A stretch of DNA of 64,000 nt from the NCBI GenBank assembly GCA_006538405.1, contig BJKQ01000012.1:593001-657000 (forward strand), given 5' to 3'. Shown piece after piece: positions 49,399 through 63,200 of the stretch. The DNA is from Hansfordia pulvinata (Eukaryota > Ascomycota > Sordariomycetes > Xylariales). The stretch's first letter is position 1. The number at the start of each line of letters is the position of its first letter. The notes beneath the pieces were generated by a model that saw only the letters and a program-made list of their open reading frames with translations, was not told where the DNA came from and did not search any database. The position numbers and the translations under genes were made by a program.

Positions 49399-51026
49399 CA
49401 TTCCGGGGAGCGGCTGCCTATACGGCTGGGGACGGGTGACGGGGGTCCGGCGATGGTTTGGTTTGAGGTGTGGGAGGTGGCGGCGGTCTGTGAGGCATCG
49501 TGTCGTGAGCTTGGGTGGGCTTTTTGGACGTGGATTTCTTGAGCGTAGTTTTATTTCTTTTGTTTCATTTTTATTTTCTTCCGAGTACTTACCTGGATGG
49601 ACCCCATACTTATAGAGATCGAGAATGCCCTCATCTGGACATGTCGCCGAGGGCTGACCGCAGCCGGTCTGGACTTTCACATGCTACGCGTTGATCTAAC
49701 CGTACAAGCCCGTGTATTATGCTTCTTTATCCATCTTCTTTCTTTCTTCTCTTCACACTCTGCACATTTTCTCGCCCCCATCTCACATATCAGACCCTAC
49801 GTCTCCCCTCGCTCATAGAACAGTCCATCCGGGGAGTTCCAGCGACCTGGGGAAAAACAGCCCGTAATTGGAAGACCCATCTCTGCTGGCTACCTATGTT
49901 CAGACGGTGCGAGGATACAATCAAGTGGCGCCCAGAGAGGGACGTACGACCGTGGCAACACGCTACATAAGCCTTTGAGGGCCAGCTAAGGCCGACAGAC
50001 GAGAATCGCCTCGTACCATCCGCCAACACCAGGCCTGCTGCTCTGCCTTTCTCTTGATCATTAGCTCCTCGGGGGCGGCTCCTTGATCGTGCATAATTCA
50101 CATGCATGTATACCCGTGAGACCACAGTCCACAGCCAGCGTCATTCGCCCTCCCACAGCGCCTCTCTGCCCTGCAGCCCTGCTTGGATACACAGCCGCAG
50201 CAGGTCGGAAACGAGATCCGACGCGGCGGACTGGGCTCGGGCAGATCTCCACGCAGTGGGCTTTGATAGGGGGTCTTGTTTCATGCACGAACGGCCCTTT
50301 GGCTCGGTCAGGGCATTATAAGAAGTGCGGGGAGTGGGAAGGGGTGGAAGAATTGTGAGCTTGGCTGGGGGCTTTTGGGTGTTTCTCTTCTCCGCTCGGT
50401 GCAGTACTTTTAGCTGTGACGCTACATTCACAGAGATAGATCAGATGCGGATCAGGACAGTGCAGACCTTTCACCGATATGACGGACAAGATATCAAGTG
50501 CCAACGTGTGAAGCAGTGTCATTTATGTGTTTGAAGAAATGCCAATAGTAACCTAACTCCCTATGGAAGAAAAAAAAAAAAAACCCTGTAACGCCGTTGT
50601 GTCGTGCCCCGACTCCCAAACTCGGTGGTATAGATAGCCTCGCGTGTAATTCCACCATCATGTCCCAACCCCAAAACTCCAGGTTCCGTGAGCGCCGTAA
50701 TCATCTTACAAGTAAACTCCCCCTCTCTGGTAAAAGCCCATACCCTTTAGCGGGTATCGCGAGTTGACTCCTTCTCGCCAAAAGGAGCAACTGTAAGTGT
50801 AGCTTGCACTGTGTAAGGCGTAGACAAGGCAGGTTCGCGCGGTCGTTCCGTCTGCTGTCCAGCTTCCACTTGGGAAGAAGTAGAAGGGGAAGAGAGGAAA
50901 AGGAGAATACCCCTTTTTCATCTCCCGGTCCCCGCGCCCGAGAAGGAAGAGGGTAACCCCGTGTTACCGCCTCAACTCGGCCGCCCCTGGCAATGCGAAT
51001 CCTAGAAGAAAAGTAGCAGAGCCCGC
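49399..51026. other. Spacer between convergent genes, 1.6 kb
   Basis: No coding sequence recognised. It contains an A13 run at about 50571. Confidence 0.5.
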
Positions 51027-51959
51027 TTAGTTGCTGGGGCCGTCGCTACCCTTGCCCTGGTCCTGGTCGTCGGAGCCCTGGCCGTGGCCGTGACCGTTGC
51101 CGCTGCCGCCGCCGTTCTGCTGGTGCTGCTGCTTGTGCTGGTGGTGGTCGGCGCGGACGGCGGCGACGAAGTCGCCCACCTTGTTCAACTGCATGTGGCC
51201 CTTCTGCTCGGCCGAGGAGATCTGCTCCTGCGTGGGCCACTGGTTGCCGATCAGGCTCTTGTAGCCCTGCACCAGCTCGTCGACGAGCTGCTTCATGTGC
51301 TCGCGGCGTCCGCCGTGGCCGCCACCTTGGCCGCCACCTTGGCCGTGGTTGCTGTCGTCTCTCTTCTTGTTCTGCCCGTCGTCGTCGCTCTGGCTGTCGC
51401 CGCCCTTGTCCTGGCCCTCTCCGCCCTTGTGGGGGCCGCCGTGGGGGTGGCCCTGCTTCGAGATGTGGCTCCACTTGAGCGTCATGAAGGCGGCGTGGTG
51501 CAGCATCTTGTCGCTGGGGCCGGCCGAGGACGCGTCGGAGGTGGAGGAGTCAGAAGTGCCCGTGTTGGTGGTGTCGCGGGCCTGGGACTGGTGGGGCTTG
51601 TCATCGTCGCCACCACCCCCGTTGCCGCTGCCGCCGTGGCCACCGCCGCCGCCGCCGCCGTTCTTATGGTGGTGGTGCTCGTGCGGGTGCTGGTGCATGT
51701 ACGCGACGAACAGGACCTCCTGGTTGATGAGCATGTCCTTGTGCTCCTGCTTCTTCTCCGGGTCGGGCCCCTGGCTGCTGCCGTCGGCGCTGCCGCCCTC
51801 GGGAGACCGGTCGTTCAGGGTGGACAGGCCGGCGGCGCTGCCGCCGCCGCTGCCCCGGCCGCCCCGGGGCATCGGGCTGGCGCAGGTCAGGGTGCAGGCG
51901 GCCAGGACGGCGAGGCCTTTGGCGAGGGAGCGGAGGCTGGCGGGGCTCGAGGAAACCAT
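51027..51959 (-). CDS. Secreted His/Gly-rich protein
   Basis: A 310-residue single-exon protein with a signal peptide (about residues 1-27). Two helical segments look folded: MLINQEVLFVAYMHQH with a following SDKMLHHAAFMTLKWSHISK, and later MKQLVDELVQGYKSLIGNQW with a DFVAAVRADHHQHK stretch. Between and after them lie Gly runs and histidine clusters (HPHEHHHHK, GHPHGGPHKGG, GHGHGHG). A Lys-Arg pair (NKKRDD) offers a possible kexin site. Metal binding is plausible from the histidine clusters but not shown. I do not recognise a family. Confidence 0.7.
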   Translation of the reverse strand: MVSSSPASLRSLAKGLAVLAACTLTCASPMPRGGRGSGGGSAAGLSTLNDRSPEGGSADGSSQGPDPEKKQEHKDMLINQEVLFVAYMHQHPHEHHHHKNGGGGGGGHGGSGNGGGGDDDKPHQSQARDTTNTGTSDSSTSDASSAGPSDKMLHHAAFMTLKWSHISKQGHPHGGPHKGGEGQDKGGDSQSDDDGQNKKRDDSNHGQGGGQGGGHGGRREHMKQLVDELVQGYKSLIGNQWPTQEQISSAEQKGHMQLNKVGDFVAAVRADHHQHKQQHQQNGGGSGNGHGHGQGSDDQDQGKGSDGPSN

Positions 51960-52042
51960 GTTGGCGGCTGGAAGAATGCAGAGCTATTGTACTTGAACCT
52001 TTGAGTTGTTGTGCCGTGAATGTAGAAGGCTAGAGGAAAGAA

Positions 52043-52074
<32 letters not shown>

Positions 52075-55000
52075 TGTGTGTGTGTGTGTAAGTGATTGAG
52101 AGTGTGTATGATGATGGTGATGATGCGAGAAAATCCGTCTGGAAAAGGCGGCAGGCCGGTGATATTTGTATTTGAGAAACGGCGTCACGATTTCGGGCGA
52201 TGCCAAAGATGTATACTCGCCCACTGCAATGGTGTGTTCCTGGCATCCCGGCGTGCGGCGGCGGCGGCGACAGCCTCGCGAACTTCACCCACGCATACCC
52301 ACACCGAGAAGCACAGCTGATGCCCGTCCTCGGTTCCGACGAGAGAGAAGAGCGCGCGCGCGCCGGACGACGCCACAGCGCCAAAGTCGCCCCCATCCCT
52401 CTCCTGCCTGGCGAAAGCCGGACAGTCGCTGGACGGTGCGGTGCGGTGCCAGTGTCAAAGTCGCCCCCTTCCGCCAGCTCGCCCGCCACCCGCGCCCATC
52501 CTTCGCGGTACCCGTCGTCGTCGTGGGATTGCGCAGGGCAATGGCAAGAGGCGGCACAATCCCTCGTCTGCTCGTAGTCGTATAGGGCTCCACGGGCGGC
52601 GGTTGGAAGCATGTGGACGTGTACGATGCATTCAGACAGGCGGACGGCCTGCTGTCGGTCTGAGGGTTCATCACACCGGGAAGCCTGGCGTACGAAAACC
52701 GACATGGCTGAGGACTTGGGCCCGAGAGACAGAGACGGCGCGTCGAACCCGCCCATCCATCCATAGTATCCCACTGACTGGTCTCTGCTGTTCAGTTTGA
52801 AGTTAGCCCCAGTCTGCAATGGCGGCCATTCGCCGGAAGTAAGCCCGCCCGACACCGTTCCTGAGAGGCGAATACGCCTTTGTCAAGGTGAAACGAGCGG
52901 CCACACAGTCTCCAGCCCACCCGGCCGTCGTCCGTAGTCAGGAACACACACACGCACACACGCTTCCGTGCTTCTTCTTCTGGCTGCCTAGCGAGGCGCA
53001 AGCAGCCGCAGCCGCAGCCGCGGCAGCTAGTTGGAGCAAGCTTGCACCCGGGCGCGCACACACCGAGCATCTATTCCGCCGGGTGCCTAACTCGGTCTGG
53101 TCGGCGTCCCGTTGGCGGCAGCATAGTGGAGCGGCACGGGAACAAGGCAATACTCGAACGTGTGTAAGACGGGCTAAATACCACATCTCAGCGCGGCGGG
53201 AGCCTGCAGGGATGCCACCAGGAGGCCGACTCGGCTGAGAGACGGACCAACTTTGGGGGCGCGTGGCACGCATCTTACCTTACCTACCACTCCTGCGTGC
53301 GCGGTGACAGATATCCGTACTCGTACTCTGGTCTGACTTGACCAGGATCGATCCCAGGAGACGCAGGCCCGGCGGCCGCTGTCAAGCCAGCCGTTGGGAA
53401 TGGCACAATAAACCCACACACCTCTCTCGTACGGCCAGTCGGCGCGTCGTCCGTCAAGATTCCTCTATGCTGTTCAGATATCCCCGGGTGGCGAATCCGG
53501 GGACTGGGGGGCAAGCTGCCGCGTCAGCCCTCGCCTCACTTCAGTCGGGCAGCGCGCAAGGGTGAGGCAGCTGTAAGATGGCCGTTATCGATGTTGTTGG
53601 TGCTGCTGCTCTTGTTGCTGCTGCTGTCACTTGTTGGCGTTGTCCATGTTCGTTCAGTGACAGCCCCACGGAGGGATCCCATCCCCGCCTCCGAACTCTG
53701 AATTCTATTCTTCGCGATGGCCCGTGAGTTCGCGACCAGCGGGGCACAAGTCAGCTTCGGACCAGCCGGATCCCTTCTTGTCCCCGGCCTCGGATTCGCA
53801 GGGCTGCAGGAGGCCTGCAATCGACGCGATGCGACAGGCCAGGTAGGGCGGGCAGGCAGACCGCGTCTGGGCTCCATGGTATGTATGGGCCGTCGTGGGC
53901 CACAGAGGCCAGCTCCCTACCCCAGGCCCGTGGCTGACTCGATGGCGGAAAGGGGAATAACGCATACACCTAGCCTCGGAGCCGTCTTCCAGCTCGCTCG
54001 CAACCGCCGTGTGGCCAGGATAATGAACGTCGTGGTGCCGCCATGCTGCGCGCAAGGCTTGGTCGCGGACGCGCGCGAGCGAGCAAACTGCCCAAGTCGC
54101 CACACGAGCCCCCGGCGATGCGCATATTACCCGATCGCGAAGGCTCAGAACGGCGGCAGGTTTCCCGACCGTCGACCGATCAGGCCCACGTGGATGGAAG
54201 AAGAGGGGGCTCACTAGCCCCAACCCGACAACCATCTCACCAAGAGACACCGATAGAGTTCTCAGTCCAGGATCCATGGCGTTGAGCCGCTCAGGTAGCC
54301 GTGTTTCCAAAACCATGAGTCCTCGGTGTCTAGTCCCAGAGCAGGTCGGTAGCGTGCGGGACAGGGCGAGAGTGGGAAGGGGTTTCGCCACGCTGCGACG
54401 GCATTGTGTCTTTCGACAACCCGCATCCGTGGCAACTGCCGGTGCCACTGTGACTTGTGGCTTGCCTTGAGGGGTGGACGGGGGGGCAATGCGCTTTTGC
54501 CGTGAAGGAAGGAGATCCCAAAGAGCCAAGGCCGCAGAAGCCCCAAAAGAAGATTCCATAGGGGGCGGCTTCCTGCCCGCCTATCATGTCCCATTGCCGA
54601 TTAGTTAGAACGCGTCTCTTCTCGGGGACGACGAGAATCGAGTTCACGGCCTGTTGTCTGTCGCGATCTTCGTCGTCCCCCCCCCCTCCCTTTTTTTTAC
54701 CTGTCATTGCCGTCTTTGTATTTTCGTTTCTCTGGCGGACCTCGCTTCGAGCAGTGCTTCCGCAGCTGATCGGCCCTCTCGGGCATTTCTGCCAGTCCGG
54801 GGCGGGAACGCAGATCGGCCAAGCCAGAGGCTGGCGCCCAGCCTTGCGCTTCTCCATCGAGAGAGCACAGCCTAAGAATAGAATAGCATCGTATTCTTCC
54901 ATCACCAGAGTTCGCCGCGAACACGGCCGCCAAGCTTGAGGATGCATAGTTTTCGTCGGTGTCTCCGAGTCGCATTCTTAGCCTTCGTCGTCGTCGGGGG

Positions 55001-56537
55001 GGCGTTGCGCTGTGCTGCACCTGCGCAAGCACCACGAGCGGAGCATCTTCTTCTCTTTTCTGTGGAATCTTACGGCGCATATCATCGTCCATCCTGCCTC
55101 GTTCTGTGGGCGTCGCCTGGAAAGTCAGCTGTGCAGGGGCTGGTCCAAGTCCGGCCCGACAAGTGAAGATGGACATGGTCCTCACTTCTACGGTGAGTGG
55201 CAGAGGAGCTACAACAGCCCGACTCTGACGCGAACAGCCTGTGTAGAGCGGCCTGTCGGCTTGCTAGTTTTGGAGCACTGTGGCCAGCAGAAGAAGTGTC
55301 AGCTCGGTTCATGACGATGGCAATGAGCTCTATGCGATGCGCACCTCGGGTTCAGCTATCGGCCACGCGGGGTGTGGCAACGCGTTTCCCTCTCTGCTCG
55401 CCCACCCAGACGAGGTCGATTTCAAGGAACCCAGATGTTCTCAAGCTCATCACTCCTCTCAATGTCGGAGCTAGACAGATCGGGCAGCACTCGCAACTCG
55501 ACGAGGCGGCGGCGGCGAAAGCGGAAAGTGGGCGCTATGGGATAGGTTGGAGGTAAGTCGAAGGTCACATCAGGGAAACCTCCCACCGATCGCGCAGCAT
55601 CAGCTACCTGTGGCTGATTCTAACGTGACGTTGACCGTTATGAGAGACTCTCTCCTGCTCATGCCTCAGCGCTGTCAGCGATCCCATGGCCCTATGGCTG
55701 GTGTCTCGGGCAACGCCAGAGCCGCACTCTATTCTGAGATCCCGAGGGGGTTATAACCCCCCCGAAACTGTTGATGATGGACAAAAGCCCTGCGTCCCGA
55801 GGCAGAACTCTGGAAATCCACCATGATTAACAATCATGCGTCTGTAGGACGTTTTTTCTCGGACGGACACCCGAGTTGACCGACGGGCATGCTCCCGGGA
55901 TATTGGACGCGCGTGTGGCCAGGATCACGGTGCTTAGGAATTGCCGAACAGACGACCGCGGCTTCACGGGTTTCACACCCCATCGTTTCGGTGAAGCGTG
56001 GAGCATTCAGAACTGGACCCGGTCGTGATGTAAAGCGCTCTGTTCTATATTGTCTGCATCTATGGGCCGTCCTCACAATGGCTGCAGCGTCATGTCTATT
56101 GCGTGTTGCATGTCGCAAAGACATTGAATCCGGAACCAGAATCCTGGAGCAATCTTCCTTGAACTTGGTTCGCATTCAGAGCTTCAGGGCTGAAGGGTAA
56201 TCGCACTGCTAGTTGGTGGCACTGACCTGTCGTCAGTTGACTCCCATCTGCCCATCTCGTTACTTCTGCCCAAAGGTGCCTAGAACTCCATACTCGGATC
56301 GAGACCCAGTTTCGGCCGAACCAAGGTCCATATTGGTGTACGCCTGTATTGAAGTCGTAAAATCTGTGCCAAGTCGCTCCCGTTGTGGATGGTTTCGCCT
56401 GCGCAGTGATGCTTATCGTCTAACGGTTTTCTATATTTTGACAACCCAAACGCCCCTCAAACGTATCGAAGAGCGCGTCATCGCCTTGTTCAAGAAAGCA
56501 CCACGAATGGAGAAGCCTCCGCAGATTCCGCCTGCAC
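51960..56537. other. Intergenic spacer, 4.6 kb
   Basis: The largest gap in the window. Several open frames up to 322 codons occur on both strands, but they lack domains or a splice structure, so no gene is called. (AG)n and (GT)n repeats lie at about 52040-52090, just upstream of the His-rich gene. No transposon ends or coding remnants were recognised. Confidence 0.45.
52040..52090 (+). repeat. (AG)n and (TG)n microsatellites
   Basis: Two AG runs followed by a TG run, 80-130 bp upstream of the His/Gly-rich gene on the other strand and so in its leader or promoter. Confidence 0.85.
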
Positions 56538-57753
56538 TCATCCATCTTTGGCAAAGGTGCTGGCGACAATCCACGGGAAGCACGCGCTCGCCTCGAGGTA
56601 AACCTGACTGAAATCAGCACTGCTCATTCAGATTGCGACAGCAGAGCGTCTTACCTTGACATGGTCCGCGTTAGGTTTGATCTTGCCCCAAGATACGGCC
56701 TCGTCAGGCCTGGCGCCAGCGTCGCTGCCGTCGAATTCTTGGGCGGTGTTGATGTAGACGGCCGACTCGGCCCCGTTGCGCATCAGACACGCGTTGGCAA
56801 TGTGGTGCTTGACTACACCCCCGCCCAGAATGATGATGCCGGCACGCTTGGCGCGCACCGAGATGGTGTTGACACGGCGGATATCCTCGACCACGTCAAT
56901 CTTCAGCTGGCGTGGGGACGCCTTGAAGGTGTGGAAGTACAGCATATCGCCGAGGCTCCCGTCGGTGATGGCCGGGCAGAAAACTGGTATGTCGTTCTTG
57001 TAGGCCCAGTAGTATACAGAGCGTTCATCGTTGATCTCCTTGCCGAGGCGGTGGATCACTTTGGATGGCGTCCAGTTGATCTCCTCGTCGGTGCCTTTGC
57101 TGGCCTCCTGCTCTTCGAGCATCTTATCAAGGATGGGCATGACCCAGTCCTCAAATGCGCAGTAGTTGGCGTTGGGGACCATGAGGTTGCCAATGCGGTT
57201 GAGGCCCTTGGACCGCAGCGCGGCGCCGGGGGCGTGGAAGGACGACATGTACGTATCCCCGAGGCACTTGATGAAGTCCTCCTCGACTCCGCCAGCGGTG
57301 GTGACAATGCAGGAAACGTGTCTATGTTGAACCAGGTAGCGGAAGATACCGCGCAGGCCTGATGAGATCATGTTCGAGGTGTACCCGAGGAAGATGGTGG
57401 TGCCCTCGCCTGTCTCGGCGTCTTTCCACGCTCTCTGCAGGGCGGGGCGGACGGTTAGCTATGGAACATCACCTTCGCAAAACGTGTATAGGGTGGAAAA
57501 TAGGCCGAAAGCCAGCCTCGGACGGAAGGCTAACCATGTCGTTGATAATGCGAACGGCTTCGCCCATGGACGTGGCCTGGAAGCCCATATGGCTCATGCC
57601 GGACATGATGTCCTGGACCGTGATCGGGCGGCCTTTGAACTGGTTAAAGTCGATCTCCTCAACCTTCTGGGCGTCCTTGGGCAGCTCATCCGATGGCACA
57701 AGAACAGCGTCGGTGGCGCCCGCGGGCGGCGCGTTGCCGGTAAGATCACTCAT
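56538..57753 (-). CDS. Deoxyhypusine synthase
   Basis: Three exons: 57753-57535, 57434-56655 and 56603-56538, all joined in phase 0, giving 354 residues. The introns are 100 and 51 bp. Landmarks are [14 protein letters not shown], the NAD-binding stretch [64 protein letters not shown] and the active-site lysine region EAVSWGKI. The last exon adds [21 protein letters not shown], matching the family C-terminus, so the stop in the unspliced frame just after 56655 is not the true end. The enzyme transfers the aminobutyl group of spermidine, using NAD, to one lysine of eIF5A, the first step of hypusine formation in the cytosol. Start and length fit the family. Confidence 0.95.
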
Positions 57754-60224
57754 GGCGCAAACCGTGGAGGGCGCTTCTGAGGGTGGTTGCTGAGGGGTTT
57801 GGCAGCCAGAGATGATGGGCTTTGGCGAGACTAGGGTCAGCGGGCCGGGGTTGTTGTGAGACTGAGGTTTCTGCCCGCACAGCTGAAGCCAATTCTAGCC
57901 GGAAGACTTGGACAGATGCAGCCGTGCGCTTGATGCCACCACAGGTGCTGTTGCCATTGTCGTCGTCCGTTGGGTATGGGTGTAAACCCAGAAAAAGACT
58001 GCCCCTCGCCCCGTTCGGGCAAGACCCTGTAGTGTGGGGACTTACCATGACAAGGAACGACCCGGTATTTCTACTTTCTCCACCCCGTAGCAAAATCAAT
58101 CTTCAACATAGCAGAGGTTCGCTGCGAGACCCCGGCCACCTTCACAACTCTCGTCCTTCACATCGGACGCAACGGACTGTGAACCGGGGCGACGGCACAT
58201 CCATATGCGAGCCTTCGAGTTCTCGAGACACGGCCTCCTGGATGCCGCCGCCCGAGCTCGAATGCTTAAAAAGGACGCGCTTCAACCCGGCTCCTGTTTC
58301 GTCTGATCCTCTTGAGGGTCAAGCCACGTGAGATGACAGTGCGCAAGGCAGTTCATGAAGTATTTTGGGTAGTAGCTTGGTCGCTAGCGAGACCCCGTCC
58401 CATGCTGGTCCCTGCCGGGCTTGCGGGCTCGCAAGTGGAGAAGGTGGGTGTTCAGGCCGCACACGCCGCTTGTAGGCGTGGCCAGGCGAAGGCCCGAGGC
58501 CCGACGGGATCTGGCGACACTGCGGGCTGCGCTACTTTCTCCTCGTGCCCGTGGCGGAGTGTTTGGCATTGCTCGCCTTTGTGCTGAGTGACGAGTGGTA
58601 GGATTACCCGTACCATCGGCTGCGCGCGGATGACTCTCCGGGCGATGCTGGGGTCAAGCCGGCATGCTGAAAGGCATAAGACTGACAGGGCGCCGGCGAA
58701 CCGGAGACTGGGCGGGATGCGATGCGATGACGACGAGTGATGAGTGTGTCGAGCAAGGTGAGAGTCGGCCTGGATGTTCTCGGTAAGGTACGGTAAGGTC
58801 CGGGCAGCGATAATGATATTGGATTCAAGGTTCGCTCGCCCGCCAAGCCCGCCCCGGCCGCCATAAAATGGAGTTCGCGTACATGTCAGGTACTTGTAGT
58901 CGACCACGCGCACGATGGGGTTCCGTCACGGCAGTACGAGTACAGAGCGGCAAGCAGCATGTCGTCTCTAACGCTCCTCCATGACATGTGCATGGCTTCC
59001 ACATAATCGGGATTACCACCTTAGGTCCAGGAGTCAACCCAGTTGGCTTCAAGCCGATGGGGGTGTCTGTCCCGTCTTCCTCGGCAGATCCATACATCGT
59101 GATGTGAGCGCCGGTGCATCTACTCCGTAATACTCAGCTCGCACTGCGGCAGTCGTGATCAGCCTGCGTGCCAGCCTCGTCCAATGCATTTTCCACCCCA
59201 GCCCGGACCTGGCTCCACTCACCTGCTCGCGTAGGTACGGTGATCCATGTTAGATAAGTGGAAAGTATCTATCAAACTCATCGGGTACCCGCTCCTCGCA
59301 TATACCGGCCCACTACGTACCTACACGGTCATTCGGGAGGGCTACACGCCGCATACCCGAGCTGTGCTTGTACGAGTACATATCCAGCTGACGGGGCACT
59401 TGTGGTCGCGCCAAGGGTGCCAAACGCGCCCAGGGGGACGTTCGATGCCGGAGGTACGGAGCGCCTCAGTTCGAGTGGAAGTACCTTGGCGCTACCTGCC
59501 CGCCTGTATGCGAATTGGGGCGCTTGGCTGGTTGAGGTCCACTGCCCGACCTGCCTGCGCCGTACTCCCAATCTCACCCGCGCAGCCTCTGCACCTCCGT
59601 CCTGCATCTGCCACCTTCAACACACCCTTCACGCCACGACGACGCCCTCAACTCTCGAACGCCATCCTTCCCGCAGCGCCTCAGCTGCGGCATCCCGCAT
59701 CCCGCATCATCGATTTTCGTCAGGATCACACAACGGCTCTGCACGATCCAAGCTATCGTTCTGCCCCGACTATCGCCCATCGCTGCGTGCATCCCGATAC
59801 CCTCGCGACTCGGTCGTATCAGCCCACGTCAACGCCGAATCTTGACATTTCACAAGGGCTGCCCACCTGGCTCTGGTAGCCCACGCCCTTGCTGGTCCCA
59901 TGGGACCACGGTAGCCTAACCCTCTGCCTGTTGACAGGCGTGGCCTGCCTGAATTTCCGCATTCATGTACGTTTCTAGATCCCGGCATATTTGCTGCTGC
60001 AGTCGGACAGTTCAAGGTTTCCTCTCACCTGATGGCGCGTGGATCTTGCTGCTCAGCGACATGGCGCCGGTAACACCGGAAAGGACATCCTTCAACATGT
60101 CGCCTGCATGCAGCTTCAGCATCGCGCCACGGGGCCCTATCAAGACGCCGACTGCCGCTGCTTCCGTCGGGCCACATTTACCATCTGCTCTGGCTCTTTT
60201 CGCCATGCCCTCTCCCTTGATGCC
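57754..60224. other. Divergent promoter spacer, 2.5 kb
   Basis: Separates deoxyhypusine synthase (-) from the RGG-rich gene (+). It has palindromic motif copies (TACATGT near 58878, GTACGAGTAC near 58934 and 59370) and GGTAAGGTACGGTAAGG near 58782. Frames at 59247-59879 are proline- and arginine-rich and look like spacer or leader. Confidence 0.5.
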
Positions 60225-63200
60225 ATGCCGCGCTATCATCACTACTACTACTACTACGGCGCACAGCACATTGACTCTTACAATGGTTTTAGGGCTTCAC
60301 GCTACCCCCCTTCTCGCTACGATGGCGAGGCGCGTCGTTCCAGATCTCGGGAGCGGTCTCCGGACCGCCGATCCATGTACAGCGACGGCGGGCCCCGCCG
60401 TTCCTCTGCCGAATCGCGATCGAACAGCGTTGCCTTTCCCTCCAACCGGGACGGCTTCCGCGACACTCTGCCGCGCGACACCCCTCGAGGCCCCAAGGCA
60501 CTCATCGACGCCCCGAGCGGTCCTAGCCGCGGCTACTCTGGAGACTTCCGCGGCAGGGGCCGTGGAGGGCGTGGTCGTGGATGGCGCGATGACAGTCGGG
60601 ATCGCGGCCGTGAACGAGACCTCGACTTCCGCGACAGACGAGACCCACCATATCGAGACGACCGAAGCCGAGAACGAGAGCGCCCCGACTGGCGAGACCG
60701 CGACCGAGACAGCTTTCGAGGACGTCGTCCGTCCCCTCGCGGCCGGTCGCCCGTCGGTAGAGACTTCCGCGACGCCAGAGATATCAGAGATGTACCGCTT
60801 GGTGTTGACGCCGAGCGAGCTCGGCGTGGGTCTCGAGACGGTCCTCTATCTGCAGGTTCTTCGTCGTCTGACCCCCCTTTCGGCCCCCATACCGCGGTGG
60901 CTTTAGTGGGAGAGGCAGGGGGAGAGGTCGTGGAGGCGGTGGACCTGGGGACTGGGATCGGGACAGAGGGCGAGGACGGCCATTCTACGACGACCGCGAC
61001 AGATACGGCCCGGCCCCGAGAGACCGCTCTCAAGAGGGGCGATTCCGGGATCGTGAAGACCGTGAACGTGAGCGCGAACCTCGGTTCCTCGACTCGGACC
61101 CTCGACCACGCGACCCCGCGATGACCGTGAACCTCTCCGTGATGCGAGAGTCAAGCCGGACAGAGCTTCGCATGAGCCGCCATCATCGACCAAGGACGTA
61201 TCGCCGCCGCCTGTGGCGCCCGCGGCGCCTTCTTTTGGATCAGTGCCAAACCGCGTCACGTCTTCTGCTGATATCCCGTCCGCAACGGGCAAGGCACCGC
61301 CCACTGGACCTCGGGCCCTCAAAGACGAGAGACCCCCGCCAAATTCTGCCGCCGGCGAAGCCCGAGCACCGCCCATTGGCCCTTCGAAGCCTCTTCTCCC
61401 TGAAGGGAGCCCCCCCATCCCATCCGGACCTCGAGCACAGCGTCCGCCGAGCGCTCCGCGCCCGACCCCCAACCCCCAGCGACCCAGTAGCATGCAGTGG
61501 ATCAATCCCAACCTCAAAAACAAGAATCCGGAATCGCCCAAGTCGAGCCGGTCCCAGATCCCTGGCCAGGGCCGTGCTTATTCGGAACACGATGGGGAAA
61601 GGAGGCCGCGCAGTAGCGACGCGAAAACCGACGGACAGGCATCATTGGACGGCATGGACAACATCGAGCCAGGAGAGGTGTCGCCCACGTCAGACCGGCG
61701 ACCTCAATCATCCGGGTCTAGCGAGCCCAAGTTTGACAGAGGCTCCGAACACGCCGGCCCAAGTGAAGGCTCAGAGGCTGGCCAGGTCGCTGAAACGGTC
61801 ATCAAAGCAGAGTCGTTGCCCGACAGGGACGCTAGATCCGTGGCCTCAGAGGCAAGAAAGCCCTTGTCATTAGCGACTCCAGACGCCAAGAAAACGACAC
61901 CTGCCAAGGGTCGACCGTTGAGATTGGGCTGTGCTCGTGCTGGCGTCTCCCGTCCGCAGCCGAAGCCATCCTTCATGGACACCACTTCCGAGTCAGACGA
62001 AGAGGATCTCATTACCGACATCAACTCGAACGTGAAGAAGGCTGAAGCACAGCTGAGGCAGCTTGGTGACGTCAAAGACGATGCGCCAGACATGTCCTTG
62101 TACAGAGATAGCGCGGCTCGTTGGATCAAAACAAGCGTGGCAGCCTATTTCCGGTATGCGGAGGAGCCAGAGGGCATCGCTGACATGATTGGCGCTATAC
62201 CCGAGCGCGTCCGTCTGTCGGATTCGAAACGGGAACCGAAGGACTCCAAACTGACGTCAAAGATCGACGAGAAACCCGAACGCCTTTCAGAAGATCGGAA
62301 GCGTAAAACTTCAGACGTACACGGGCGACTGGACGAACCCAAGCGGAGGACCGAGCATTCCGATCGCGCTGAGGCCAGCGCCAAATCCTCGGAGAGGCCC
62401 ATAGACAAGGCAGCCGAGAAGTCCCGGGACAGGTCGACCGACAAGCCCCCAATCAAGGCAGGCGAGAGGTCAGTCGAGAAGGGTGACAAGCTGTCTGACA
62501 GGCCGGTCGATAAATTGTCTGACAAGCTAGCAAGGCGGCCATCTGACCGTGGTGCTGAAAGATCAGAGAAGCCTGCGGACAAGACCAAACCCTCGGATCG
62601 ACAGATCGAAAAACCAGACAAGCCGAACGAGAAGTCATCTTCCAAGTTGAGCGAAAAGTCTTCTGGCAAATTATCAGAAAAGCCTCAAGGTAAAGATCTC
62701 AACCAGAGTGCCGACAAGGTGCAACGCAAAACCCCTGAGCAGCCATCCGACAAGACCCAGGCCCCTTCTTCGAAAACCATGTCACAATCTTCGAAATCAG
62801 AGGTTTCAAGGAAGATTTCGTCGAAGGAGGCGTCCGATTCCGATGACCGCAAGTCTGCCACTTCAGTTAAATTGGAAAAGCTCCCGGGAGAGATTCCAGG
62901 CAGGTCTTCAGAAAAGACGATAACGCCGACGCCTGCGTCAGAAAAGATAGCAGCACCGACGCCAGCAACTGAACAAGCTTCGAAGCCAACTCCGATATCT
63001 GACAAGCCAGTAGCACAACCAACATCTTCTGGCAAGACAGCACGAGATCCAATCGCAGACAAAGCTTCAGTCACCGAAAAGACGTCAGCTCTGGACAAGA
63101 CGCCATCGGAGAAGGTTGAGCCCAAAAAGGCATCAGAGGTGAAATTGGAAGGTGATGCAGCCACAACGCCGGATACCTCTTCAGACAAGGCGCCAGAGAC

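Noticed and set aside
51887..52855. Open frame of 322 codons upstream of the His-rich gene
   Set aside because: Runs through AG/GT repeats and overlaps the leader and start of the supported gene in another frame.
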